DNA of 64,000 nucleotides. Origin: an uncultured Dysosmobacter sp. (GTDB taxonomy: Bacteria; Bacillota; Clostridia; Oscillospirales; Oscillospiraceae). Of the stretch, positions 10,043-17,964 are shown piece after piece. The stretch spans positions 1-64,000 of the forward strand of contig CAKTIO010000002.1 of NCBI GenBank assembly GCA_934565855.1, written 5' to 3'. Position numbers and translations under genes: made by a program. Under the pieces are notes generated by a model, which was not told the DNA's origin, did no database searches, and worked only from the letters and a program-made list of their open reading frames with translations. How positions within the stretch are numbered: the stretch's first letter is position 1; the number at the start of each line of letters is the position of its first letter.

Positions 10043-11512
10043 TTAGAGTCCTCCCATGGTCTGCTGCTGTTTTTCTTTCGCAGTCTGTTCATCCAATTTT
10101 TCTTTTACTGCCATAGCCGTGCCAGCGGCGAAGCCGATAACAGCGCCGAGGTTCTCTGCTTCGATTTTGGCTTCTATGCGCTTTCGTTTTTCCTCAGCAT
10201 CCTCGTCCTCATCCAGCAGTGTTCCTACGGCGGTCAGCCCGGCCACGGCGGGAATCAGGGGAACAAGCTGCGGATCGCCGTTGCGCCATACCACCCTGCC
10301 ATCGCCGCCGTGCCGAGGATCAGCACCAGCAGAATCCACTTGGCGACCACCAGCAGACTGAAATCCGGAAGCCAGTCGATCCATTTGGAGGAATACCTCT
10401 CGCTCAGGTTCCCAACCCGTTCCAGCAGTTTGTTCATCTCCGTCAGCGATTTCTGAATCTCCGCCAGCGACGTCTGCACCGGTGTCAGGTCGATGCGCGT
10501 TTTCAACTCTGGCAGCGTTTTTCGAATTTCCTCCAGTTCTCAGTTCATCCCGTCCGCCTGCTTTGTCAGCTTGTTCATCGCCTGCGGCAGATCGCACTGG
10601 ATCACGATGGGCTGTATCGTCTGCGGCGGCTGTGCTGTTTGTGGCAGCGTATTCTGCGGTGCGCTGTTCGACGGATTCATCCGCTTCAATTCCTCTATCG
10701 GTTTCCGCTGTTCGCAGTTTTCTCTGGACAAGTTCTGTGCGTATTCTGAATTCATGTTCCATGACCTCCTTGAGATATTTGTCCTCATGCAGTTTACTGT
10801 CCCGGCACCTCATGCCATCCGGGGTGGTGTAGGTGATGTACTTGCGGCTGCTCTCCCAACGGACGGCGTAGCCCTCGGACTCCATCAGGGAAATGAGAGT
10901 AGCTTTGTCGGCGGCGTATTTCATGCATTCATCGATGGTGTTCATGAGCCGCAACTTCCAGCTCTGCCCCTTGAGCGCCGTGTGGTATTCCGCACCGTTC
11001 ATGCCGTGGGCGTGGCGGCGGTTGGCGGGCTGGAACACAGGCAGTCCCAGTTCCTGACAGATCGCGTCGTTGCGCCGCATCAACTCTTGCAGTTGATCCT
11101 TTGACATGTGCAGCTTTTTGCCAGTCTCGAAGTTGACGGAGTTGATGATGCAGTGGGAATGGATATGCTCCCGGTCAACGTGGGTGCAGACCAGCACCTC
11201 GCAGCCCTCGAAGTATTCCGCCAGCTGCCGTGCGGCTTCATGGGCCTGCTTGGGGTCGACTGCCGCACCCTTTGGAAAGCTCTGCACCATGTGGTAGAAC
11301 ATCACGCCGCTGTCCTTGTGGTGGAGCAGCTTTGTATTGATGAAATCATCGTATACGCTTTGGGGCTGGCAGTTGATGCCGCTGACAAGCGGCTCGCTTT
11401 CCCACATGGTTTTCTTCTCCTGCATGACGTAGAGTATCACGCCGCGCATGGCGGCGTGGGACTGTGTGCCTCTTTTGTAGTTCACGAAATGTACGATGGC
11501 GATAAGGCTCAC
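10043..11512 (-). CDS. MobP-type relaxase (mobilization nuclease)
   Basis: A 489-residue relaxase that would nick the element at oriT and pilot the strand. The N-terminal domain (1-240) has a candidate catalytic Tyr28 in ILYVMQEKKT and the His cluster H111/H116/H118/H120 in THVDREHIHSHCIINS, the three-His metal motif of the VirD2/MobA class. From about residue 255 the protein turns into low-complexity Asp/Gly/Ala/Arg sequence, because this DNA also encodes a second protein in another frame. The last 75 residues (PLIPAVAGLTAVGTLLDEDE onward) again look like a constrained sequence. The start overlaps the end of the MobC-like gene by ATGA. Confidence 0.88.
   Translation of the reverse strand: MSLIAIVHFVNYKRGTQSHAAMRGVILYVMQEKKTMWESEPLVSGINCQPQSVYDDFINTKLLHHKDSGVMFYHMVQSFPKGAAVDPKQAHEAARQLAEYFEGCEVLVCTHVDREHIHSHCIINSVNFETGKKLHMSKDQLQELMRRNDAICQELGLPVFQPANRRHAHGMNGAEYHTALKGQSWKLRLMNTIDECMKYAADKATLISLMESEGYAVRWESSRKYITYTTPDGMRCRDSKLHEDKYLKEVMEHEFRIRTELVQRKLRTAETDRGIEADESVEQRTAEYAATNSTAAADDTAHRDPVRSAAGDEQADKAGGRDELRTGGNSKNAARVENAHRPDTGADVAGGDSEIADGDEQTAGTGWEPEREVFLQMDRLASGFQSAGGRQVDSAGADPRHGGDGRVVWRNGDPQLVPLIPAVAGLTAVGTLLDEDEDAEEKRKRIEAKIEAENLGAVIGFAAGTAMAVKEKLDEQTAKEKQQQTMGGL
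10255..10755 (-). CDS. MobB-like gene nested in the relaxase gene, interrupted by TGA
   Basis: A second reading frame inside the relaxase gene. It has its own start at 10755 (MNSEYAQNLSREN), nine bases after a perfect AAGGAGG. It encodes a Pro/Gln-rich segment, a coiled-coil-like stretch (TSLAEIQKSLTEMNKLLERV) and a membrane helix (LLVVAKWILLVLILGTAAMA), ending at 10255. A single in-frame TGA at 10540-10542 splits it into 71 and 94 codons. The layout matches RSF1010, where mobB lies inside mobA in another frame and its product has a membrane segment. The product here may be lost, read through, or the stop may be a recent mutation or a sequencing error. Confidence 0.6.
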
Positions 11513-11814
11513 CGTCCTTCCATGACTGACCGTAGGGCGACGCTGACCTCGGACAGCTCCTGTGCGGCCTTGTCCAAGCTGATGACCTGCACCTTGCCCA
11601 TGTTGGCGAGGACGGTGAGGCGGTTGACGTTGCTGCCGATGCCCTTGAACTGGCGGAGCAGTTCCTTCTGTTCGTCGAGAACAACAATCCGCTTTCCGAG
11701 GCAGCAGGCGGTGACGTAGTCGCTCATGGACATTCCGGCTTTCGCCGCCAAAACCTTGATTTTCTCCCGGTCGGCGGACGCCATGCGTGTGCTGAATTTA
11801 ATATCTTTTTTCAT
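11509..11814 (-). CDS. MobC-like relaxosome accessory protein
   Basis: A 101-residue protein of the bacterial mobilization (MobC) type: an N-terminal ribbon-helix-helix segment (MKKDIKFSTRMASADREKIK) and the family-typical stretch QLLRQFKGIGSNVNRLTVLA-like (here LLRQFKGIGSNVNRLTVLAN). It would bind oriT and help the relaxase nick. The start at 11814 is chosen because TTGGAGC precedes it; a longer open frame to 12030 runs through hairpin DNA and is unlikely to be coding. It overlaps the relaxase start by four bases (ATGA), indicating coupled translation. Confidence 0.85.
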   Translation of the reverse strand: MKKDIKFSTRMASADREKIKVLAAKAGMSMSDYVTACCLGKRIVVLDEQKELLRQFKGIGSNVNRLTVLANMGKVQVISLDKAAQELSEVSVALRSVMEGR

Positions 11815-12294
11815 TTTTTGCTCCAATCGTAGTAAAAAGTGGGTCCGGGCTTCCGCCCGGAATCGGGGTGCAGGGCTTCTGCCCGCCCAGTGCATTTGGC
11901 AGGGCAGCGGCTTTGCCGCAGACCAGACAAATGCGATGCTGGCCACCTCCAAGGGAGGTGATAAAAGCTCCCGTAAAAGGGAGATTCTGCGCTTATTGGG
12001 AACAGCATCCTTCGCAGAGAAGTTTTCCATTTATAGCAGAGAAATGAAATATTTCTTCTGCTGCTGGCTTTCAATAGATTTTTCCCCCTTCACACAGCGC
12101 TTTTTGGCGTTCCTGCATGGGGGGGGTATCACTACCCTTGGTATGCGTTTTATGCCGTTGAAACGCTGGACGCCCGCGGGTCATGGCGGCTTGTTTGCCG
12201 TTTTTATGCCGCTGCGGAATTTGCCCCGTGTGGGCTGAATGTTCCCTTGGCGGGTACACATGCCGCCCCAGCCCCTAACCGCGCACACGGCGGC
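11815..12294. other. Hairpin-rich noncoding region, candidate oriT
   Basis: 480 bases without a gene, placed between the MobC-like gene and the RepA-like gene. Stems seen: 11844-11850/11855-11861, 11892-11898/11928-11934 enclosing 11907-11911/11915-11919, 11944-11950/11954-11960, 11968-11972/11979-11983, and 12124-12128/12133-12137 beside a G run. Position directly upstream of mobC-mobA and the density of stems make this the best candidate for the transfer origin. The nick site was not identified. Confidence 0.45.
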
Positions 12295-13350
12295 TCACAC
12301 GGGCGAACACGGGGGCTTCTCAGGGTCGATGGTGACGATGTTCTCGGCAGCGGGATCATCGACACCATCGGCCCTTTTCAGACAAATCAGGCGGTCCCCA
12401 TTACTCTTGCGGAAGGACACCGTGATACCGTTTTTCCTCAGAGCGTCAACGCTTTTACGGATTCGGTGAGAGAAGCTGTTGGGTGTGAGTCCTTCCACGC
12501 CGACAGGGTCGATCTTTTCCATCAGCACCTTGGCAGGGGCGCTGATCTCCGGCTCCTGGCGCAGCAGTTCAGAGAGAAGAAAAAGTATCCGTTCATTGGG
12601 CCGCTCCGCCTGTTCACAGTTATCCGACAGCAGCTTCCAGACATGATCCTCGCCATCGAACTCCAGCGCCAGCTCCCGGTAGGCGATGTCCCGCCCGGTG
12701 CAGTAGAGCGTGGCGGTATTTTCTCTGCGCTTACTCTTGCGGAGAACAAAGTTGCTGTCGGTGGCACCGCTGAGCCCGGTGGTGCCGGAGATCATATTCA
12801 TGGGATCATCGTCATTCATCTTCCGCAGATGATGCACCAGCAGGATTACGATGCGGTGCTTGTCCGCAAGCTGCTTGAGGACACCGATGTCCCGGTAGTC
12901 GCTGGCGTAGGGATTTGCGTCATTGCCAACGGTGCGGATGCGCTGAAGCGTGTCGATGACGATGAGCCCAGTGCCGGGATGCTCTTTCAAGAACTGCTCG
13001 ATCTGTTCCACCAGTCCATTGTGGAGCTGCTGGGACATCACGGCGAAGTGCAGCGTGGGCGGCGCGTCCTCCGTGAGATCAAAGAGGCGGCTTTGGATGC
13101 GGGGGAAGCTGTCCTCCAGACAGAGATACAGAACCTCGCACTGGCGTGTGTCGAATGTCCAGAGCGGTTTGCCCTGTGCGACACAGAGGCACAGCCACAG
13201 CGCCAGCCACGATTTGCCGATTTTCGGCGCGCCTGCCAGCAGGTGCAGACCTTGCGGCAGCAGATCGTTTACGAGAAACGACATCGGTTCGTAGGCGGTG
13301 CTTTGCAGCGTGTCCGCATCGATGGTTTGCAGTCGGTTGATTTGAGACAT
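12295..13350 (-). CDS. RepA-like AAA/RecA-fold ATPase
   Basis: A 351-residue RecA-fold ATPase of the kind used as a replicative helicase in small mobilizable elements (RSF1010 RepA-like). Walker A is GAPKIGKSW (residues 39-47), Walker B is LIVIDTLQRIR, and LVHHLRKM follows as a sensor segment. The C-terminal third looks like a winged-helix DNA-binding module. The neighbours (MobC-like gene and oriT candidate to the left) suggest that it supports autonomous replication or transfer replication of the module. A role in replication is inferred from family and context. Confidence 0.8.
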   Translation of the reverse strand: MSQINRLQTIDADTLQSTAYEPMSFLVNDLLPQGLHLLAGAPKIGKSWLALWLCLCVAQGKPLWTFDTRQCEVLYLCLEDSFPRIQSRLFDLTEDAPPTLHFAVMSQQLHNGLVEQIEQFLKEHPGTGLIVIDTLQRIRTVGNDANPYASDYRDIGVLKQLADKHRIVILLVHHLRKMNDDDPMNMISGTTGLSGATDSNFVLRKSKRRENTATLYCTGRDIAYRELALEFDGEDHVWKLLSDNCEQAERPNERILFLLSELLRQEPEISAPAKVLMEKIDPVGVEGLTPNSFSHRIRKSVDALRKNGITVSFRKSNGDRLICLKRADGVDDPAAENIVTIDPEKPPCSPV

Positions 13351-13496
13351 AAAAAACCTCCTGATAAAAAGATAAGGGCAGCGACCTCGCCGCGGCCGAG
13401 GCTCTAACCCTTTCGCTTGATTATTCTGTAATTTTTGATAAAATGAGAGTATCGCGGGACAGGTGCAAAACGGATATGGGACAGGAGGGCAATGCT

Positions 13497-14606
13497 ATGC
13501 CGCTGGGGACACAGCAGAACAATGATTTTGCTCAGGTCACAATTGATGTTTGGAATGACAAAGTCTTTTATCAGGAGCAGGAGTTCCCTGCGGGATTTAT
13601 GGCCGCGTCCGTTTTAAACATTTCCGAAAATGGTTTGAAGGAACTGATACAGGCTGGCGGAGCACCCACCTTTCTTTTTCCGGTAGTCATACAGGGCAGT
13701 GATACGGAAGCGGCTCAAGTGCTCCCCGTATTACGGGAGCGAATGATTTATCTGGCAAAAGAGGTTTGGAGCTATCCGCCCTTTTGCTATAACGACCTCG
13801 AAAAAGAATTGCACCGAATCGACATCCTGTTTGATGATAATGCCCTTTCCCAAATACGCACACCGGACTCAGAGTTTCAGCAAGAATTTCTGATATTCTG
13901 CGCGGCAATTACGCGCATCCCAATGGCTATTCTGCACTTCATCGCAGCTGCCCAATTTTTTGAACTGGACTATCTGCGGCGTTTGAAAAAACGGAACGAA
14001 ACTTATTTTGCGGTTGCCGCGCATGATTGCTTCAACAGCAAGGAATTTTGGGATGAACTGCGGGAACTGCAAAGCTGGGATGTAGAGCAGTTCTCTGTGC
14101 ATCCGGAATTGACTTCCACTTATGTATTTGCCCGCAGTCCTAAAAATGAAAAAGAAATGGTGTTTGTGGAACGGGTATCTTTCCTACGGCTCATAGATTT
14201 TTACACCTACGATCTTTTGAACGGATTGCACCACGGTCACGCGCCCAGCCAGTGTCTTGATTGCGGAAAGTATTTTCTGACCACCAACGGCCACATCCCC
14301 AAGTACTGCGACGGTATCGCACCGCAGGACAGCCGCTACACCTGTCGGCAGTACGGCGCGATGATGCGGCAGAAGGAGCAGAACAAACAGCACCCGATCT
14401 ACCGCCTGTTCAATACCCGAACCGGAACTATCCGCAAGCATCACCAGAGAGGAAAAATCTCTGATGACCTGCGGAGGGAGGCACTTTATCTTGCGGAGAG
14501 CTATCGGGACAAGGCGTTGATGGACAACGACTATGCCGAGAGCAGTTACGCGCAGAACATGGATCTGGAGCACATTTACGCCGAGGCGGAAAAGCGTCTG
14601 AAGTGA
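13497..14606 (+). CDS. DUF6076 domain protein with zinc-finger motif
   Basis: A 369-residue protein of unknown function. The start at 13497 (MPLGTQQNND) is preferred because AGGAGGG sits seven bases before it; the frame is open up to 13443. The C-terminal part has a Cys cluster, CLDCGKYFLTTNGHIPKYC followed by a further Cys in RYTCRQYGA, likely a zinc ribbon. The region around it matches the DUF6076 family, which is commonly found near integrative elements. It is divergent from the RepA-like gene and is followed after 16 bp by the sigma-factor gene. Confidence 0.7.
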   Translation: MPLGTQQNNDFAQVTIDVWNDKVFYQEQEFPAGFMAASVLNISENGLKELIQAGGAPTFLFPVVIQGSDTEAAQVLPVLRERMIYLAKEVWSYPPFCYNDLEKELHRIDILFDDNALSQIRTPDSEFQQEFLIFCAAITRIPMAILHFIAAAQFFELDYLRRLKKRNETYFAVAAHDCFNSKEFWDELRELQSWDVEQFSVHPELTSTYVFARSPKNEKEMVFVERVSFLRLIDFYTYDLLNGLHHGHAPSQCLDCGKYFLTTNGHIPKYCDGIAPQDSRYTCRQYGAMMRQKEQNKQHPIYRLFNTRTGTIRKHHQRGKISDDLRREALYLAESYRDKALMDNDYAESSYAQNMDLEHIYAEAEKRLK

Positions 14607-14622
14607 GAAAGGGGGCGTTCCC

Positions 14623-15525
14623 GTGTCACGAAATATGTACACTGCCGCCGGGGACTGCCCTGGCAACGAGGAACTGGCTTTGCGGATGCAGAGCGGAGAC
14701 GGGAACGCCGCGGAGCTGCTGATCTCACAAAACGAAGGGTACATTACCAAGCTGGCACGGGAGCATACGCCGTGGTGTGAACTGGAGGACTTGAAGCAGG
14801 AGGGAGCGCTGGCATTACTGGAGGCGGCAAGACGATTCGAACCTGCTTACAGAACGAAGCTGCTGACCTATGCGACACCCATGATAGAAGCGGCGATGAT
14901 GGATTACGCCGCGCAGTATTCTTCCTCTCTGTCCATTCCCGCCAGTCGGTACAATCAACTCCGCAGGGTGGCACACCTCTGCGCCGAGATTCAGGACACA
15001 TCCGATACCGAGTTGGCCAACGCGGTGTGCGGAGAACTAAATGTATCCGTCAAGGTAGCGGGGGCGTTGATAAAAGAATACCAGACGCTGTTTTGCGTCC
15101 GGCAGTTAGGTGATGATGTGTTCTCTGTCAGCTGCGGCGGTGATCCTGCCGTGGCCTATGACCACCTCATGCGCCGGACACTTCTTCTCCAACAGATAGA
15201 GAATGTGCTGACAGCCAGAGAGTTGAATCTGGTGTGCAGCTACCTCGGCATCGGTCAGCCGGACAATACAGGAATGACCTTTCAGGAACTGGCTATCCGG
15301 CTCAACTACAACGGACCCAGTGGTGCGGAGAAAGCGTATAAGGCCGCACTACAAAAATTAAAAAAGGATTTGTACGTCGGTGCTTATGGCCGATGGCTCT
15401 CCGCGCAGAAAGCTATCCGTGCAGCCAAAGCAGAGGTGGAGCAAGATGCGGGGTACTACACAACACCGCAGAGAACATGGTGGGAAGAGCAGGAGTTGGA
15501 TGATCGGTTTAAGGAGACATATTGA
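14623..15525 (+). CDS. Sigma-70 family RNA polymerase sigma factor
   Basis: A 300-residue protein with a GTG start preceded by AAAGGGGG. The region-2 signature is recognisable: ISQNEGYITKLAREH, then LEDLKQEGALALLEAARRFE and KLLTYATPMIEAAMMDY. A C-terminal region-4-like helix-turn-helix (MTFQELAIRLNYNGPSGAEK AYKAALQKLKK, written here in two blocks) follows. It may direct transcription of element genes. It is probably co-transcribed with the DUF6076 gene. The target promoters are unknown. Confidence 0.82.
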   Translation: MSRNMYTAAGDCPGNEELALRMQSGDGNAAELLISQNEGYITKLAREHTPWCELEDLKQEGALALLEAARRFEPAYRTKLLTYATPMIEAAMMDYAAQYSSSLSIPASRYNQLRRVAHLCAEIQDTSDTELANAVCGELNVSVKVAGALIKEYQTLFCVRQLGDDVFSVSCGGDPAVAYDHLMRRTLLLQQIENVLTARELNLVCSYLGIGQPDNTGMTFQELAIRLNYNGPSGAEKAYKAALQKLKKDLYVGAYGRWLSAQKAIRAAKAEVEQDAGYYTTPQRTWWEEQELDDRFKETY

Positions 15526-15624
15526 AAATCATCAAAAAACTGTTTCTCTTCTTGTAATTTTGGACACACTCCATTATACTGATATATATTGATACTAATT
15601 GCAATCAGACGTGGAGGTGTCTTT

Positions 15625-16798
15625 ATGGATGCTGCGTTGTTTACCAAGATGCTGTCCGATAAAAGTGTTCTGGATTTGAGAAAGCTCGGCTATAAATTCC
15701 CGAAGGCCGACATCAAAGAGTTCACGGAGCTGCTGAAAAACTGCTTCTATCACTCGCTGCCGCTCAAGGATTTCTCTGGACAAAATCTTGTCTATCTGAG
15801 CAATATTACGCAGGTGCATCTTTCATGCAGCTAAGGTGCTTCTGACACCGCAGAACAGCACACAGCTTTACGGTGTCAAGGCTATGGAGGAGGAGATCGT
15901 TTCCACCTTCACGATCGAGCATGTAGACTTTACACGTGACGGCGTCCGTAAGATCCTCTCCGGTTTAGCTCCCACAGATGAAAGCGAAAGCCGCATTTTT
16001 GGCATGAAAAAGGGGCTGGAGTTTATCAGCGAACCGGCGAACCAAATCACCGAGGAGTCGATCTATCATCTCTACGAAATGGCGATTGGAGCCTATCTTC
16101 CCGAGGAGGACCGGCTGCTGCCCGGTCATTTCTATCGGCACGATAGTGTGTATGTTGTCGGCGCAAAGGTGGAGCACACAGGTCTTCCGTGGCAAGCGCT
16201 GCCGGAGCGTATGGGAGAACTGGTCGCATTTATCCACGAAGATTCTGAGATCGACGATTTGCTAAAGGCGGCGCTGATCCACTTCTATATGGCGTTTTTG
16301 CATCCGTACTTTGACGGCAATGGCAGAATGGCGCGGCTGATGCATTTGTGGTATTTGGTGCAGCAAGGGTATTCCTCAGCGCTGTTTGTGCCGCTCTCCG
16401 AGTATATCAACAAAAGCCGCAAGGGGTATTATAACGCCTATACGCTGGTGGAGGAGAACGCGGCCATCAGCGGCATGGTGGATGCAACACCGTTTTTGGT
16501 TTACTTCATTGAAAATGTATATCATAAGCTGAACAGGGCGCTTCCGACTACTCAGACGACCACAGCATTCCAAGAAGCCCTGTCCCACGGACAAGTCACA
16601 GAGAAGGAAAAATCTCTGTGGGAGTTTGTCCTGTCAGCTTACGGCAACACGGAATTTTCCACCAAGCAGTTGGAAAAGGATTTTGGAAACGCCGCCTATG
16701 CAACGATCCGCAGCTTTGTTCTGAAATTTGAGAAGCTGGGACTGCTCAAATCGATGCGATATGGGAATCGCGTGAAGTATGCGGTTCGTGTATGCTGA
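15625..16798 (+). pseudogene. Fic-family protein with a frameshift
   Basis: Fic proteins transfer AMP or related groups to target proteins. The start at 15625 (MDAALFTKMLSDKS) follows GTGGAGGTG. Residues 1-65 are in one frame and the rest, from about 15820, in the next; the two join naturally around NITQVHL and HAAKVLLTPQNS. The catalytic motif HPYFDGNGRMAR is intact, and a winged-helix-like C-terminus ends at 16798. A single-base frameshift therefore separates an N-terminal segment from an otherwise complete Fic domain. A GTG at 15836 could start a shortened but still catalytic protein, or the shift could be a sequencing error. Confidence 0.75.
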
Positions 16799-16824
16799 AA
16801 ACGGGCGCGGCTCCATCAGATCGC

Positions 16825-17044
16825 ATGACCTACGAGACACTTAGACTTCTACAGAGTTGCAAAAATATTTAATCAGCAGGGCTGTCATGCCTACTGCTGC
16901 AAGATGTCCAACGAGGCTCGCTGCCTATCTGGGACACCGGAGACGCTGAGAGTGGATGGAGTTCAAATCGTTATTCTGGACTATCCTGAGATTTATTCTG
17001 AATATGCGCCATACACCTATAGGACTGTAAGCAATTTATGGTGA
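16825..17044 (+). pseudogene. Fragment of a small element-associated protein
   Basis: From 16841 a frame without stops runs to 17044 and reads LDFYRVAKIFNQQGCHAYCC then KMSNEARCLSGTPETLRVDG and VQIVILDYPEIYSEY. An ATG at 16825 (MTYET) is one base out of frame with it. The peptide resembles small YodL-like proteins of Firmicutes integrative elements, but this is a weak recollection. Either the gene carries a frameshift near 16840 or an unusual start is used. Confidence 0.4.
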
Positions 17045-17085
17045 CCGACTGGATCGTGTGATTTAGAAATGGAGAATTGCGTCTT

Positions 17086-17622
17086 ATGCTGAACATTTAT
17101 CTTGGGGATATGCCATCCGCAATTTATAATACGGCGGTTTATTTCAAAAATGTTTATGAGGATAGTTGGTTTCTTGATGACTTTGCGAAAAAGGTCATCA
17201 AAAAAGTGGACAGTTCAGATGTCATTGATGTACGGGCAATCAAAAGTCCTGTGCTGGGTGTTATCCCGCCCACCGAATTGTCCGGCGGCGTAAAAACTCT
17301 GCTACTTATTAAAAACTGCCCGGATGAGGTGTTCAATGCTTCCACATGCGGAGATAACTGCGCACGCTTTATCCTTGAACTGGCAAAAGAAAAAGATATC
17401 ACGATCAACTTGAGGCATATCATGGACTTTGGAAAAGCAAAATTTACTGCTAAAATTTTGAACGATGACAGTATCGTTCATGGTATGGAGGAGTTCTTGT
17501 TTGCTGAGCACGGTATGTGTAGGAAAATTGGACACAGAAGCGCCCCGCATAAAAAGCAATTGTATTTTCTGTGTAAGCCGATTATACTATTATCAAATCA
17601 CGATTTAGTAAATCAGGGTTAG
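17086..17622 (+). CDS. DUF4869 domain protein
   Basis: A 178-residue protein of unknown function. The N-terminal 130 residues (MLNIYLGDMPSAIYNTAVYF onward, with KSPVLGVIPPTELSGGVKTL and FNASTCGDNCARFILELA) match the DUF4869 family, often found next to small element-borne genes. The start at 17086 is chosen over 17077 since MLNIY is the usual N-terminus. The tail after EEFLFAEHG looks unlike the family and may be a frameshifted or replaced end. Confidence 0.65.
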   Translation: MLNIYLGDMPSAIYNTAVYFKNVYEDSWFLDDFAKKVIKKVDSSDVIDVRAIKSPVLGVIPPTELSGGVKTLLLIKNCPDEVFNASTCGDNCARFILELAKEKDITINLRHIMDFGKAKFTAKILNDDSIVHGMEEFLFAEHGMCRKIGHRSAPHKKQLYFLCKPIILLSNHDLVNQG

Positions 17623-17643
17623 ATAATAAGCGGAGGTATCTCG

Positions 17644-17805
17644 ATGTTTATCGGCAGAGAGGCTGAACTGAAATTCTTAAAGAACGTCCTGTTAAGTAAC
17701 TCAAAAAATACCGGAAGAAACGGTTTTTTCAACTCATCCGGCTCTTGTTATTATTATATTCTAACAATTTTGCAATATAAAATTTATGCAGATTGCCCTT
17801 TCTGA
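17644..17805 (+). pseudogene. Truncated start of an ATP-binding protein
   Basis: The peptide MFIGREAELKFLKNVLLSNS is the standard start of the archaeal-type AAA ATPases (MFIGRExEL). The Walker A region that should follow is absent; the frame drifts into unrelated AT-rich sequence and stops at 17805. GCGGAGG lies before the start. Only the first 20 or so codons of the ancestral gene remain, so this is a rearrangement breakpoint just upstream of the MATE gene. Confidence 0.6.
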
Positions 17806-17853
17806 GACGCTAAAAAGTTTTTGATTTTCGTACACACCGCTACCGCTGATCTG

Positions 17854-17950
17854 TGTTATAATACGCCTTACGACAACAGCATGGCCGTAACTTACCTGTG
17901 AAGCCGAACCGCTTCGGCAGGGAAGAACGGTCATGCTTTTTATTTTTTTC
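17854..17950 (+). promoter_or_regulatory. Extended -10 promoter and structured leader of the MATE gene
   Basis: TGTTATAAT at 17854-17862 is an extended -10 element. Just after the predicted start an 11-bp stem (17878-17888 with 17925-17936, one G-U pair or offset) encloses a 6-bp stem-loop GCCGAA/TTCGGC near 17902-17917 and purine-rich internal loops. The outer stem is followed directly by a long T run, so it forms a terminator-like structure ahead of the ribosome site CAGGAGG. This suggests that read-through into the pump gene is controlled by a ligand or by translation. No known riboswitch class was recognised. Confidence 0.55.
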
Positions 17951-17964
17951 AGGAGGTTCTCTGC

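Larger units (their letters stand above)
7531..15525. mobile_element. Mobilizable integrative module (int-int-mobA/mobB-mobC-rep)
   Basis: Contiguous genes for two tyrosine recombinases, a MobP-type relaxase with a nested gene, a MobC-like protein, a hairpin-rich noncoding region, a RepA-like ATPase, a DUF6076 protein and a sigma factor look like an integrative mobilizable element. No type IV secretion genes are present, so transfer would need a helper. The ends given are those of the outermost genes; true att sites were not identified and the element may extend to about 17.6 kb. Confidence 0.6.

Noticed and set aside
10540..10542. TGA in the nested mobB-like gene as a selenocysteine codon
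   Set aside because: No SECIS-like hairpin was evident directly after it and no selenoprotein of this type is known; a mutation or read-through is simpler.
17701..17735. Terminator after the truncated ATPase fragment
   Set aside because: Only a four-base stem (ACCG/CGGT) with flanking A and T runs; too weak to call.
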